A DNA stretch of 64,000 nt, from positions 1-64,000 of the forward strand of contig JAFKGI010000013.1 in NCBI GenBank assembly GCA_017307785.1, written 5' to 3'. The DNA is from Vulcanimicrobiota bacterium (GTDB lineage: Bacteria > Vulcanimicrobiota > Xenobia > Xenobiales > JADMJV01). Both the position numbers and the translations under genes were made by a program. Below, piece by piece: positions 9,234 through 17,654 of this stretch; the first letter of the stretch is position 1; every line of letters begins with the position of its first letter. The notes below the pieces were generated by a model. It worked only from the letters and a program-made list of their open reading frames with translations. It ran no database searches and was not told the origin of the DNA.

Positions 9234-10564
9234 TGATGGCGGGGGAGCCGGACGCGAACGTGTAGCCCGGAAGTGGGCGGGCAGAATGCTTCGACCGTGC
9301 CCTGATGCAGTTCTACGATTTCCTTGACAATGGCCAGTCCCAGGCCGGACCCCGCAAACTTACGGCTGTGCTTTCCGCGGAAAAAATGCTCGAACAGATT
9401 GGGTAGATCGCTCTCGGAGACGCCCGGGCCTGTGTCGGTGACGTTGATTTCCCAGATGTTGCCGCTGACGGTGGTGGAGACGGTGACCTGGCCGCCTCCC
9501 GGAGTGAACTTGATGGCGTTGTCGAGCAGGTTGATGAGAACCTGTTTGATGCGGTCGCGGTCGGCGAAAAGGTCGTGCGGCAGCTGGCTCTCGCTGGCGA
9601 ACTGAAGGTCCACCACGCGTCGCTCGGCCAGAGGAGCCATCAACGAAAGCGTCTCCTCCAGCAGTTCTCGAGCGTCGAAGGGAACGACTTCGATGCTCAG
9701 GCGCCGACTTTGAATTTGCGACAGGTCGAGCAGGTCGTTCACCAGGCGGGTCAGGCGATCGGCTTCCCGGTCCACTTTTTGCAGCGGCTTGCAGAAATCC
9801 GGTGGGATGTCCGGGTGGTCTAGAAGGGTAATGGCGAATCCTTTGATGATGGTCAAGGGAGTGCGCAGTTCATGGCTGATGGAGCTCAGGAACAGCTGAC
9901 GCACCTCCTCGAGCCGCTTGAGGTCGGTGATGTCGCGCAGCACCAGGACTCGCTCCTGCGAGCGCATCGGAATGATCTGGCTACGATAGGTGCGCTTGGC
10001 GCCAATCTCAAAAGTCTCCTGGCCGCCTTCATGGGCTTCCATGACCTTCTCCATTAGCACCTTTCCGGGCTTTTCGAAGGAGAGAACCGGCGGTTGCTGG
10101 CGCCGCGGAGACTCGGGCGGGCGGAGCAGGTCGGTCCAGTTGGCGGCCAGAGATCGACCGATCAAGTCTTGACGATGTAGTTCCAGTGCCAGTTCGGCGG
10201 CCGGATTCAGGAAGAGCAGGCGGTCTTCCCGGTCGTAGTAGAGCACCGGATCGGGGAGCGCGGAAAGGAGGTTGCGGATTTGCTGCTTCTCTCGCTCTGA
10301 CTCTTGCAGGCGTTGATCGAAGCGAGATTCCAGACGCGCGATGGCACGGTCGAGAGCGGAGACTTCGAAAACCGTGCCGCTGCCGCTATGAACCTCGAGT
10401 CGTTTGGCCCGCTCGGTGAGACGGAAAAGCGGGCGCAGGACGGTCGTCTCCAGCACGATGGCCAGCGCGGCCAGCAGAAACAACTGATGCTTGACGTCGG
10501 CGCCCATCCAACCGGCCATGGTTGGCAGCAGCAAGCAAGCATAGATCAGGGGGCGCAGCTTCAA
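9227..10564 (-). CDS. Sensor histidine kinase (PhoR/ResE type)
   Basis: A 445-aa membrane kinase. Two hydrophobic helices lie in the first ~45 residues with almost no loop between them, so sensing is probably within the membrane or through partners. A coiled linker and a PAS domain (DPVLYYDREDRLLFLN) follow at ~100-205. The HisKA box is SSISHELRTPL, and the ATPase domain shows DNAIKFTPGG (N box), TDTGPGV (G1) and GSGLGLAIV (G2). All catalytic residues are present. It is the last gene of a pspA-regulator-kinase transcript, 9 bases after the regulator, so it likely phosphorylates that regulator and may read envelope stress. Confidence 0.93.
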   Translation of the reverse strand: MKLRPLIYACLLLPTMAGWMGADVKHQLFLLAALAIVLETTVLRPLFRLTERAKRLEVHSGSGTVFEVSALDRAIARLESRFDQRLQESEREKQQIRNLLSALPDPVLYYDREDRLLFLNPAAELALELHRQDLIGRSLAANWTDLLRPPESPRRQQPPVLSFEKPGKVLMEKVMEAHEGGQETFEIGAKRTYRSQIIPMRSQERVLVLRDITDLKRLEEVRQLFLSSISHELRTPLTIIKGFAITLLDHPDIPPDFCKPLQKVDREADRLTRLVNDLLDLSQIQSRRLSIEVVPFDARELLEETLSLMAPLAERRVVDLQFASESQLPHDLFADRDRIKQVLINLLDNAIKFTPGGGQVTVSTTVSGNIWEINVTDTGPGVSESDLPNLFEHFFRGKHSRKFAGSGLGLAIVKEIVELHQGTVEAFCPPTSGLHVRVRLPRHHQ

Positions 10565-10573
10565 GGTTGGCGC

Positions 10574-11251
10574 CTACTTGCCGCCCAGTTGATACCCTTT
10601 GCCCCAAACCGTGCGAATCAGGGCCGCCCCCTGTTTGCCCAGCTTTTCGCGAAGATATCGCACGTGAACGTCCACCGAGCGGGCGTCGAGGTGTTCGGAC
10701 CCCCACACTTCGGTCAGGATCTCTTCGCGTTGCAGCACTTCGCCAGGCCGGCTGACCAGGAAAGTCAGCAGGTCGTATTCCTTGGGAGTCAGTTCCAGCT
10801 GGTTGCTTTGATAGGTGACGCGGCGTCGCAGCAGGTCGATATCCAGACCTTCGTACTGCAGGCGATTGAGAGGACCCTGGGGAGAACGGTCGGCGCGGCG
10901 CAGAATCGCCTTGACGCGGGCCACCAGTTCTTTGGGGTTGAACGGTTTGACGATGTAGTCGTCGGCTCCGGTTTCGAGTCCGGCAATCTTGTCTTCATCC
11001 TGACCACGAGCGGTCACCATGAGGATGTAGACCTCCGCCAGTTGCCGCATTTTGCGGCAGACTTCAAAGCCGTTCATGTCGGGTAGGCCGACGTCGAGCA
11101 GCACCAGGTCAGGGCAGCCGGCGCGGAGTTCTTTGATAGCGGCGGCACCCGAATCGGCGCGCAGCACTTTGAAGCCCTCGCGCTCCAGATTCATTTCTAG
11201 AATGTCGAGGATGGATTCTTCGTCATCGACCAGCAGGATGGTTTTAGACAA
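10574..11251 (-). CDS. Response regulator, OmpR/PhoB family
   Basis: A 225-aa two-domain regulator. The receiver shows the acidic pair DD at 9-10, the phospho-acceptor D53 in LLDVGLPD and K102 in IVKPFNP. The C-terminal winged helix ends with SVDVHVRYLREKLG, the DNA-recognition helix signature, and LIRTVWGKGYQL. It lies 6 bases downstream of the PspA-like gene and 9 bases upstream of the kinase, so the three are very likely co-transcribed. The target promoter may be that of the operon or the divergent TerB-like gene; no operator repeat was identified with confidence. Confidence 0.94.
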   Translation of the reverse strand: MSKTILLVDDEESILDILEMNLEREGFKVLRADSGAAAIKELRAGCPDLVLLDVGLPDMNGFEVCRKMRQLAEVYILMVTARGQDEDKIAGLETGADDYIVKPFNPKELVARVKAILRRADRSPQGPLNRLQYEGLDIDLLRRRVTYQSNQLELTPKEYDLLTFLVSRPGEVLQREEILTEVWGSEHLDARSVDVHVRYLREKLGKQGAALIRTVWGKGYQLGGK

Positions 11252-11257
11252 GGCGCT

Positions 11258-12007
11258 TTAGCCTCCGCCCAGTTCGCGAGGCATTTCGGTGGCGGGCAGC
11301 ATCTGCGTTTGGCCCACCTTGGCGGCCGGCTGCTCCAGTCCCATCATCGCGGTGAACTCGTGCAGGGCGGCGGCTTCCAGCGCCGCTTCTTCCTCTGCCT
11401 TGACGTTCCACGAGCCGCCGGCGATCGAGTCGGAAGCCACCCGAGCCTTGCCTTGAGCCTGGGCGACGCGGTCGTCCAGCTTTTCTTCGAGGCGTTCGAG
11501 GGTGGCGCCCGAGCCAGCCATGTTGAAGGACGTGGCCGTGGCAATTTCGGCCAGCTTGGCCTGGCTTTCGGCGATCTCGGCCTGGGAAAGCTTCTGCTTG
11601 ATGGTTTCGATGCGGCGCTGGGCATCGCGGATATAGACATCGCGCTGCTTGGTCATGTTTTTGTACATTTCGTCGGTCTGCGTGAATTGCGCATCGATCT
11701 CGGCCAGCGATTGGGAGAGATTCTTGGCTTGCAGAGCCAGGCGTCCGGCTTCTTCTTGATTGCCGGATTTGACCAGGATGGCGATTTTGCCCTTGAGTTT
11801 TTCGAATTCCGTCTTCTGCTTGGCGCTCTGGTTGCGCATCTTTTCCACCAGAGCGGCCTGTTGTGCCAGACTCTTGTTATAGGTCCCGACTGCTTCTTGG
11901 AAGCTGGCAATCTCGGCTTCGAGCAGGGCCTTGGGATTGGCGGTTTCCAGGTTCGAAATGAACATGCTGAAGAAACCTTTGATGAGCTTGCCTAAACGAC
12001 TGAACAT
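11258..12007 (-). CDS. PspA/IM30 family envelope-stress protein
   Basis: A 249-aa, almost wholly alpha-helical protein starting MFSRLGKLIKGFF, the amphipathic membrane-binding helix of PspA/Vipp1 proteins, followed by long coiled-coil helices rich in Gln, Lys and Glu. PspA proteins polymerise on damaged inner membrane and preserve the proton gradient. The start is taken at 12,007 behind TGGAGG; an upstream Met at 12,055 would give an unrelated leader. A two-component pair directly downstream, instead of PspBC/PspF, suggests control closer to LiaFSR-type systems. The intergenic region to the TerB-like gene (12,008-12,150) should hold both promoters. Confidence 0.88.
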   Translation of the reverse strand: MFSRLGKLIKGFFSMFISNLETANPKALLEAEIASFQEAVGTYNKSLAQQAALVEKMRNQSAKQKTEFEKLKGKIAILVKSGNQEEAGRLALQAKNLSQSLAEIDAQFTQTDEMYKNMTKQRDVYIRDAQRRIETIKQKLSQAEIAESQAKLAEIATATSFNMAGSGATLERLEEKLDDRVAQAQGKARVASDSIAGGSWNVKAEEEAALEAAALHEFTAMMGLEQPAAKVGQTQMLPATEMPRELGGG

Positions 12008-12150
12008 CGAGCCTCCAAAGAGCGGATGAGACGTCCTTCTCAGAATGGCTACCATTCCCTCCCCTTCCAGCAGGCCCGCGCTCGGAGGTATAGGGGCGGG
12101 TGTAAACGAAGCGCCGCCCTATGCGACCACAATCTAACCAGGAGGCCACC

Positions 12151-12675
12151 TTGAATCTTCATCTGACCGATTTCGACGAAGCCGAACGTACGGACTATAT
12201 GATGGTGGTTGCCTCGATGGCGGGTCAGGACGGCGCCGTGACCTCGGAGGAGATTTACGCAGTGCGCCAGTTGAGCCTGCAGTTTGTGCTCGGCCCGGAA
12301 GCACGCGGCAAAGTGATGGCGGCCACCGCCACTCCGCCCGAGAATATGGACGAAATCATCGACCGCCTGGCCACCACCGACCTGCGCTACAGTTTGCTGC
12401 TCGACCTGGCCGCCATGGCCTATCGCGATGAGGTGTTCTCGAGTGCCGAGTCGGATGAGTATGAGCGGCTCTCGACCCGGCTGGGTGTGGACAAGGCTCA
12501 CAGTCAGGCCATTCTCAATTTTGCCTCCAGCCTCTTCGCTCCCGGCTACACTCCGGCCAAAGCCAGCGAGAATCTGGAGTCTCTGGTGAAAGACGGCATT
12601 CCCCGCCGCGTGGTTTCGCTCTCGGCCACCATGATGGCTATGGGAATTTGCTCACCCTCGGGCGTCCACCACTAA
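12151..12675 (+). CDS. TerB-like domain protein
   Basis: A 174-aa soluble helical acidic protein. The middle matches the TerB fold pattern: MAGQDGAVTSEEI, a helix-rich stretch, then RYSLLLDLAAMAYRDE with Asp/Glu positions that bind metal in tellurite-resistance TerB proteins. The start is most likely the TTG at 12,151 because AGGAGG ends six bases before it; the in-frame ATG at 12,121 lies upstream of that SD. It is divergent from the pspA operon, and TerB-like proteins are often linked to membrane stress. A strong bidirectional terminator follows. Confidence 0.7.
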   Translation: MNLHLTDFDEAERTDYMMVVASMAGQDGAVTSEEIYAVRQLSLQFVLGPEARGKVMAATATPPENMDEIIDRLATTDLRYSLLLDLAAMAYRDEVFSSAESDEYERLSTRLGVDKAHSQAILNFASSLFAPGYTPAKASENLESLVKDGIPRRVVSLSATMMAMGICSPSGVHH

Positions 12676-12695
12676 GCCGGACCGGTTTCTAAGGA

Positions 12696-12727
12696 AAAAA
12701 GCCCGGTGCGTTTGCGCCGGGCTTTTT
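12696..12727. terminator. Bidirectional intrinsic terminator
   Basis: An 11-bp perfect stem (AAAAAGCCCGG / CCGGGCTTTTT) around a 10-base loop, with T runs on both strands. It lies between the TerB-like gene and the convergent Tat-substrate gene and can serve both. Confidence 0.9.
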
Positions 12728-12749
12728 CTTTGGGTCCGAGCAATTGGGT

Positions 12750-13919
12750 CTAGCTGAGCTTTCGGCGCATCACGGTGACCAGTTGCTCCTGGCTGACGAT
12801 GGTCCAGACATAGCTGTCGCTGACGGTGATGTCAAAGCCGGAAATCGGGACCTCGGGCTCCAGGTTCATGATCACCTCCGGCGCGCTCCAGCTGCCGGAG
12901 CGATTGGTGATGTAGTGCAGCTTGGGCTTCGGTCCGCCTTCCACCACGGCCATGTGCAGGAACTCTTCTTTTTCCAGGGCGGTGCGACTATCGAGTCCAC
13001 GCTGGGTCATGGGGAACTTGTTCTTGAAGACCTCGGTGAGTTTCTCGCCTTTGGTCTCGTAGATTTTGAACTCTCCGCCCTCCGTACAGGTGGTGATGAA
13101 GCCAGGACCGCGGTAGTAGCTGGCGCCGCCGAAGTTGCGCACCACCGTGCCTTTGAACAGGGTCTGGGTGTCTTCCACGCTGGTGGTCAGCGGCTTCACG
13201 CGGGCCGTCTTGACGTTTCCGTCCTGGGGCCAGACGGCATAGAATCCGTCGTTGCCGGCGCCGATGATCTCGGCTTTGCCTTTGATGTTCTCGACTTCTC
13301 CGACCACGCGTGCCTGAGGGCGGAACGAGCTGCGCTGGTCGATGCCGCAAGCGCGCACCACTCCACCTTCGGCTACCCAGAGGGCGGCGAATTCCGGTCG
13401 AGCTTTGCCCTGACGGGCTGCGCAGGAAAGATAGCTGCCGCCCTGCTGTCCAAGCACATAGCTGTCCATGACGAAGGGGGTGCTGAAGCTGTAGCCGCTG
13501 TCATAGGAGACGGTCAGGTAGACTTCGACGGCCCCATTGCCTTGAGCGGACTCGCGCTGGAAAACGATGGCCATCGCGTCGCGGGCGGTGGCCACGGCCA
13601 GGCGGCGCACGCGACCCATGTCGGAGCCGAAGAAGGGAGCTCGGGCTTTACCCCACACGTCGTCGTCGTCACCGGCGTTGCAGTAGATGATTTCGGCTTG
13701 ACGGACGGCATTGTTGGTGCCCGCCCAGACCAATGTCACCTTGCCCTTCAGGGTCACCAGGCGTGGCACCAGCACCAGTCCTGACTCGGTGGTGGGCTTC
13801 TGAAACGGTTGCCAGGGGCCGTCAGCATAGGCTGGACCGAGTGCGCTGTAGGCTGCGACACCGGCAGCTCCGATCATAAAGCTGCGCCGACTGATGTGGT
13901 GGCCTTCAAAGGAATTCAA
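12750..13919 (-). CDS. Tat-exported hypothetical protein (beta-propeller-like)
   Basis: A 389-aa protein with a twin-arginine signal (ISRRSFMIGAAGVAAYS) ending near PAYA. The mature part shows repeating strand patterns typical of sialidase/BNR-like propellers (GYSFSTPFVMDS, YAVWPQDGNV, LHYITNRSGSWSAPE), but no catalytic set could be identified. Tat export implies folding, perhaps with a cofactor, before crossing the inner membrane. It ends at a shared bidirectional terminator. The function is unknown; a surface-binding or substrate-monitoring role is inference. Confidence 0.7.
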   Translation of the reverse strand: MNSFEGHHISRRSFMIGAAGVAAYSALGPAYADGPWQPFQKPTTESGLVLVPRLVTLKGKVTLVWAGTNNAVRQAEIIYCNAGDDDDVWGKARAPFFGSDMGRVRRLAVATARDAMAIVFQRESAQGNGAVEVYLTVSYDSGYSFSTPFVMDSYVLGQQGGSYLSCAARQGKARPEFAALWVAEGGVVRACGIDQRSSFRPQARVVGEVENIKGKAEIIGAGNDGFYAVWPQDGNVKTARVKPLTTSVEDTQTLFKGTVVRNFGGASYYRGPGFITTCTEGGEFKIYETKGEKLTEVFKNKFPMTQRGLDSRTALEKEEFLHMAVVEGGPKPKLHYITNRSGSWSAPEVIMNLEPEVPISGFDITVSDSYVWTIVSQEQLVTVMRRKLS

Positions 13920-13984
13920 GGGGATCGTCCTCCGACTGAGTGTTTGTCTGCATGATCTAGTGTGAGGTAGCTGGGAGATCTCCT

Positions 13985-14088
13985 TGAGGGTTGGAGAGAG
14001 GGGGAGGGGTTGGAGAGGGGGAGAGGGTTTGTTCTTGGCTGAGGGGTCTCCCCACCTCGCCCCGATCTCCCCACCTCTCCCTCCAAAA
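13985..14088. repeat. Second purine/pyrimidine inverted element
   Basis: A G/A-rich arm (GGAGAGGGGGAGGGG type, 13,992-14,030) followed by a C/T-rich arm (CTCCCCACCTCGCCCC type, 14,047-14,085). It resembles the element at 1,311-1,412 and lies in the gap between the GNA-repeat gene and the Tat-substrate gene. I see no gene in it. Confidence 0.5.
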
Positions 14089-14089
14089 T

Positions 14090-14121
14090 AAAAAGACCCC
14101 GGATTGCTCCGAGGTCTTTTT
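14090..14121. terminator. Intrinsic terminator of the GNA-repeat protein gene
   Basis: A 13-bp stem with one mismatch (AAAAAGACCCCGG / CCGAGGTCTTTTT) and a 6-base loop, with T runs on both strands. It starts 17 bases past the stop of the 718-aa gene on the minus strand. Confidence 0.88.
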
Positions 14122-14138
14122 GACTATTTGGGTTGGGT

Positions 14139-16295
14139 TTAGCCGTAGGCGCCAGCGCCGCCACCGGTGGCCGGGGGAGGGGTGACGTTGACGGTTGCCG
14201 CGACGTTGGTGGTGCCGTAGCCGCCACCCGTCGGTGCTGCGCCGCCGGTGTAGCCACCGACTCCGCCGCCGCCTGCCGCAGGAGCGGTGTAGCCGCCGCC
14301 GCCGTAGCCGCCCGCATTACCGGCGTTGCCCGCATTACCAGCGTTGCCTGCATTACCAGCGTTACCGGCATTACCAGCGTTGCCTGCATTACCAGCGTTG
14401 CCTGCATTACCAGCGTTGCCTGCGTTGCCTGCATTGCCCGCATTACCGGCGTTGCCAGCGTTGCCCGCATTACCGGCGTTGCCCGCATTGCCAGCGTTGC
14501 CTGCATTACCAGCGTTGCCTGCATTACCGGCGTTGCCCGCATTACCGGCGTTGCCCGCATTGCCAGCGTTACCGGCATTGCCAGCGTTACCGGCGTTGCC
14601 AGCGTTACCTGCATTGCCCGCATTACCAGCGTTACCGGCGTTGCCGAAGAGCGAGCCGGCGGCCGAGTAAGCGCTGGGGAAGCCACCACCGTAGCCCGAG
14701 AAGGTGGGCTGCTGGTAGCCGTACGGATTCTGCTGGGGAGTGAACTGACCCGGCTGCTGGAAGCCGCCGCCCAGTCCGCCGCCCGTCATCGAGGCGAAGA
14801 GTTGGTTGAGAATCTGGGTGATCATCTGCATCATCTGCTGCAGCTGATTCTGGGGCTGTTGGCCATACTGACCACCGTAGGGGTTGTAGGCGGGGTAGGG
14901 GCTGTAGACCGAGCCCGCGCCACCGGCGTTGCCTGCATTACCGGCGTTGCCCGCGTTTCCGGCATTACCAGCGTTGCCTGCATTACCGGCGTTGCCTGCG
15001 TTTCCGGCATTACCAGCGTTGCCTGCATTACCGGCGTTGCCCGCGTTTCCGGCATTACCAGCGTTGCCTGCATTACCGGCGTTGCCCGCGTTACCGGCAT
15101 TGCCTGCGTTGCCCGCATTACCGGCGTTGCCCGCGTTACCGGCATTGCCTGCGTTACCAGCGCCGCCAGCGGCACCTGCTCCGCCACCGCCGCCGAGGCC
15201 TGAAGTGGCGAGGTTGAAGTCAGCTGGTTTGGTGTCGTTGTTGACGTCCGCGATGTTGGCGCCCAGTTGGCCCTGGGTGACGGCGGCGATGGCCGCGTCA
15301 TACTTCACCTTGTCGCCGGCGTCAATCGAGTTGCCACCGAGAATATCTTTGCCGTCCTGGCCGAAGATCTGGCCGAGGTTGAGTTTGCCCTGCTTGATGG
15401 CCAGGCTGACGGCGCCCAGGGTGGCTACGTCTTTGTCGCCCACGCCCTCGGTGATGAGGTTTTCGTTGCCGGTCTCTTTGAGGACCTTGGCGAGCTGGGC
15501 GTTGTTATAGTTACCGCCGGCGTTCTTGAACGAAGCGGCGACCAGCGAGAAGGTGGCGGCGTTTTTGGCATTGGGGCCGTTACGGCCGCTCAAGTCCTGA
15601 TTGACGATGTTGGCCATGTTCTGCATCTCGCCCGCGTCTTCGATACGCTTGCCGGCATAGAACTCGGCGCTGTAGCCTTCGATGATGCGGCGACGCTGCG
15701 AAGCAACATTCACGCCACCAGCGGAGATTTTGTCGGCGTCGACGTTGCCGTTCTGATCTACTGCGTCGATGTAAGCCTGGAAGCCGTCCTTGTCCGTGTA
15801 GACCGGCTGCGATACGCCGCCGCCGCCGTAGCCGCCGCTGACGCCATAAGCGCCGCCGGTGCCGTAGGCGCCACCACCGCCGTAAGCGCTACCCGCGCCA
15901 CCGGTGTTGTAGCCACCGCCGTAGGTCTGCTGAATGGCCGAGCCGGTGCCGTAACCGCCGCCGCCGTAACCACCGTAGCCGCCGACCGGGCCGGGCTGGT
16001 AGGCGCCGGGCTGGTACTGCTGGGGCTGATAGGTGCCGGGGCCGGCGATGCTGCCGAAGTTCGGCTGCTGCTGGAACTGGGCGGGATTGAAGCCACCGGA
16101 GGCGATGCCGCCCCAGGCGCCCTGCATCATCGACAGAGCTTGAATCACACCCTGCAGGGCCTGCATCAGCTGGGCGGGGCCCAAAGTCGGCTGCGAGACC
16201 TGCTGGAAGTTGACGCCACCGTTGGTGAAAGCACCCTGAGCGGTGAACAGGTTGTTGATCGGAACGCCGCCACCAAAGTTGTTTACAAACGCCAT
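14139..16295 (-). CDS. Gly-Asn-Ala triplet repeat protein, novel
   Basis: A 718-aa protein of unknown family. Residues 1-70 include a Gln/Leu-rich helix (LMQALQGVIQALSMMQG). Residues ~70-170 are Gly/Tyr/Gln-rich. A compact domain at ~170-370 (from TDKDGFQAYIDAVDQNGNVD) has helix-loop acidic motifs recalling calcium-binding loops. Two collagen-like tracts follow: 26 uninterrupted GNA triplets (380-457) and 37 more (551-661), separated by a Tyr/Gln-rich segment with MMQMITQILNQLF. The C-terminus is Gly-rich with NVAATVNVTPPP. No signal peptide is seen. A good SD (AGAGGAGAG) precedes the ATG. Glycine at every third position suggests a triple-helix or other periodic fibre; this is inference. Two unknown genes lie directly upstream on the same strand. 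Confidence 0.8.
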   Translation of the reverse strand: MAFVNNFGGGVPINNLFTAQGAFTNGGVNFQQVSQPTLGPAQLMQALQGVIQALSMMQGAWGGIASGGFNPAQFQQQPNFGSIAGPGTYQPQQYQPGAYQPGPVGGYGGYGGGGYGTGSAIQQTYGGGYNTGGAGSAYGGGGAYGTGGAYGVSGGYGGGGVSQPVYTDKDGFQAYIDAVDQNGNVDADKISAGGVNVASQRRRIIEGYSAEFYAGKRIEDAGEMQNMANIVNQDLSGRNGPNAKNAATFSLVAASFKNAGGNYNNAQLAKVLKETGNENLITEGVGDKDVATLGAVSLAIKQGKLNLGQIFGQDGKDILGGNSIDAGDKVKYDAAIAAVTQGQLGANIADVNNDTKPADFNLATSGLGGGGGAGAAGGAGNAGNAGNAGNAGNAGNAGNAGNAGNAGNAGNAGNAGNAGNAGNAGNAGNAGNAGNAGNAGNAGNAGNAGNAGNAGNAGGAGSVYSPYPAYNPYGGQYGQQPQNQLQQMMQMITQILNQLFASMTGGGLGGGFQQPGQFTPQQNPYGYQQPTFSGYGGGFPSAYSAAGSLFGNAGNAGNAGNAGNAGNAGNAGNAGNAGNAGNAGNAGNAGNAGNAGNAGNAGNAGNAGNAGNAGNAGNAGNAGNAGNAGNAGNAGNAGNAGNAGNAGNAGNAGNAGNAGNAGGYGGGGYTAPAAGGGGVGGYTGGAAPTGGGYGTTNVAATVNVTPPPATGGGAGAYG
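14313..14645 (-). repeat. 9-bp coding tandem repeat, 37 GNA triplets
   Basis: 333 bases made only of 9-base units encoding Gly-Asn-Ala, with third-position variation (GGT/GGC, AAT/AAC, GCx), so amino-acid sequence is conserved more strictly than DNA. This points to selection on the protein rather than very recent slippage, though slippage could still change copy number. Confidence 0.95.
14925..15158 (-). repeat. 9-bp coding tandem repeat, 26 GNA triplets
   Basis: 234 bases of Gly-Asn-Ala units in the same frame as the C-terminal tract. Within it a longer ~54-base higher-order unit (GCGTTTCCGGCATTACC recurring on the plus strand) is visible, indicating block duplication on top of 9-base units. 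Confidence 0.93.
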
Positions 16296-16370
16296 TTTCG
16301 ATTCTCTCCTCTGTCTTAATCAGTAATTCTAGTTAACTCTTAGGGACCGGGACCATCGCCCTGGCCGAAA

Positions 16371-16937
16371 TCAGCTTTCGGCCTTCTTCTTGAAGATCTC
16401 GCGGATCATTGGGTTGATACGCATCTTCGGTTCCCCACTATCTTCGCTCGCGACCTCCTCAACTTGCAAGGCCTGAACATTAAGATTTTCAGTGGAATTG
16501 AAGCGGGCTCCCCCAGTTTCAATTTCGGAGCTGGTTTCGGTGCTGCTTCCCATCGTTGTGCCGCCGATGGTGATTTCTTCGGGAGTGGATCGCCCGAAAC
16601 CGACTTCCTGAGCCGGTTTCGTGAGGTCTACCTCGTCCATCCATTCGGAGGGGACGAAGAAGGACTCGCTGGCGTGCAGATCTCTGCGGGCCATTCCGTT
16701 AGAACTCTTCGGGTCTTTGGCGATGGAGTCGAACAACTGATCACGACTACGCTGCACGCCTTCCTGGAGGTTGTCCAACCAGTAGGCGGGAGAGACACGC
16801 TGATACTCAAAGTTGTTGGCGGCCGGTAGCTTGGGAGCGTTGGACTTTGCTTCGGCTGGCAGGTTTCTGCCGCTGCGAATCGCGTCTAGCGCGTCCCCGA
16901 TACTGACCTTTTTCTCGCTGCCTTTTTCTTGATCCAC
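16371..16937 (-). CDS. Hypothetical protein upstream of the GNA-repeat gene
   Basis: A 188-aa hydrophilic protein of no family I recognise, with a charged N-terminus (MDQEKGSEKKVSIGDALDAI), a Ser/Thr/Glu-rich central part (STETSSEIETGG) and a basic C-terminal helix (MIREIFKKKAES). It has no signal peptide or membrane segment and looks largely disordered. It starts 15 bases after the preceding gene's stop and ends 75 bases before the GNA-repeat gene start, so the three probably form one transcript. Confidence 0.62.
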   Translation of the reverse strand: MDQEKGSEKKVSIGDALDAIRSGRNLPAEAKSNAPKLPAANNFEYQRVSPAYWLDNLQEGVQRSRDQLFDSIAKDPKSSNGMARRDLHASESFFVPSEWMDEVDLTKPAQEVGFGRSTPEEITIGGTTMGSSTETSSEIETGGARFNSTENLNVQALQVEEVASEDSGEPKMRINPMIREIFKKKAES

Positions 16938-16952
16938 AACATCTCCAAGGGT

Positions 16953-17489
16953 TTAATCAGGTCGTTTAACCTTGTAGTAGCGCAGGGTTTCCAAGTCCAC
17001 CAAATGGCTGCCATCCTGATCTTGGAAGTGAAACACGAATCGGGCTTGAGTTTCTTCCGGCAAAGTCGCTGAGCCGACTCTCGCTAGAGTTGGCGGGCTT
17101 CCCTTGTCGGTGTCGTACACCAGGAGCGGTTCGCCTCGATATTCCTGGAAAATCACCCGCCCGTTGGGGAGAGAGATAATCAGTTTTCCGTCCGAACGTT
17201 CCTCCTGGATGATTCCGCTTTTCGGATTCTCCACTCGGACAGCGCCATTGTCGTAGCGCCTGAGAATTCGGCCGTCTTCGAGAGTCAGCTCCTCGTAATC
17301 CGTGAAGCTGTCGATCGTCCCTTTGGAGTAGTGCTCTTCGGGGGACTTTCCTGGCGCGCCCTGGGGGGCTGGGCTACCTGAGCCGCGCACCGCCGATTCC
17401 ATCTGAGCAAGTAGGTTTGCAAAGTCTTGAACTAACTTCTGTTTGTCAAAGCCTTCGTCCACTTGCGTCTCCAGGTCGGCGTCCGGCAC
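16953..17489 (-). CDS. Hypothetical protein with TCP10-like beta repeats
   Basis: A 178-aa protein. From ~60 to 120 it has alternating short strands with DG or NG turns (LEDGRILRRYDNGAVRVEN, then SDGKLIISLPNGRVIFQEY), the G-box pattern of the TCP10/CPAP C-terminal single-sheet fold, which in eukaryotes mediates scaffold assembly. The assignment rests on pattern alone. The start is a GTG with weak context. It is first in a likely operon with the GNA-repeat protein, and together they suggest a structural or scaffold assembly; that is inference. Confidence 0.6.
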   Translation of the reverse strand: MPDADLETQVDEGFDKQKLVQDFANLLAQMESAVRGSGSPAPQGAPGKSPEEHYSKGTIDSFTDYEELTLEDGRILRRYDNGAVRVENPKSGIIQEERSDGKLIISLPNGRVIFQEYRGEPLLVYDTDKGSPPTLARVGSATLPEETQARFVFHFQDQDGSHLVDLETLRYYKVKRPD

Positions 17490-17654
17490 CGGTATGCCCC
17501 GGTATCAGCTATGAAGTTTTCAGTTGAGCGCGAGGCAACTCCTTTCAATTCCGAGGTTGTTCTAAATATACCAAGCCAGGGGGTTCAGGCGTACCGTCCA
17601 ACTGTAAGGATCCTAAAATAAATTGCCGATTTCTTAAGGTGTGTTCACAAACTG

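Noticed and set aside
14313..15158. Repeat tracts as a CRISPR-like array
   Set aside because: Units are 9 bases with no spacers and stay in one coding frame.
14133..15203. Long plus-strand frames across the GNA repeat (Val-Ala-Cys-Ile and Pro-Ala-Leu repeats)
   Set aside because: They are the antisense of a 9-base repeat with no stop codons in several frames; no SD, and the minus-strand frame has a proper start and terminator.
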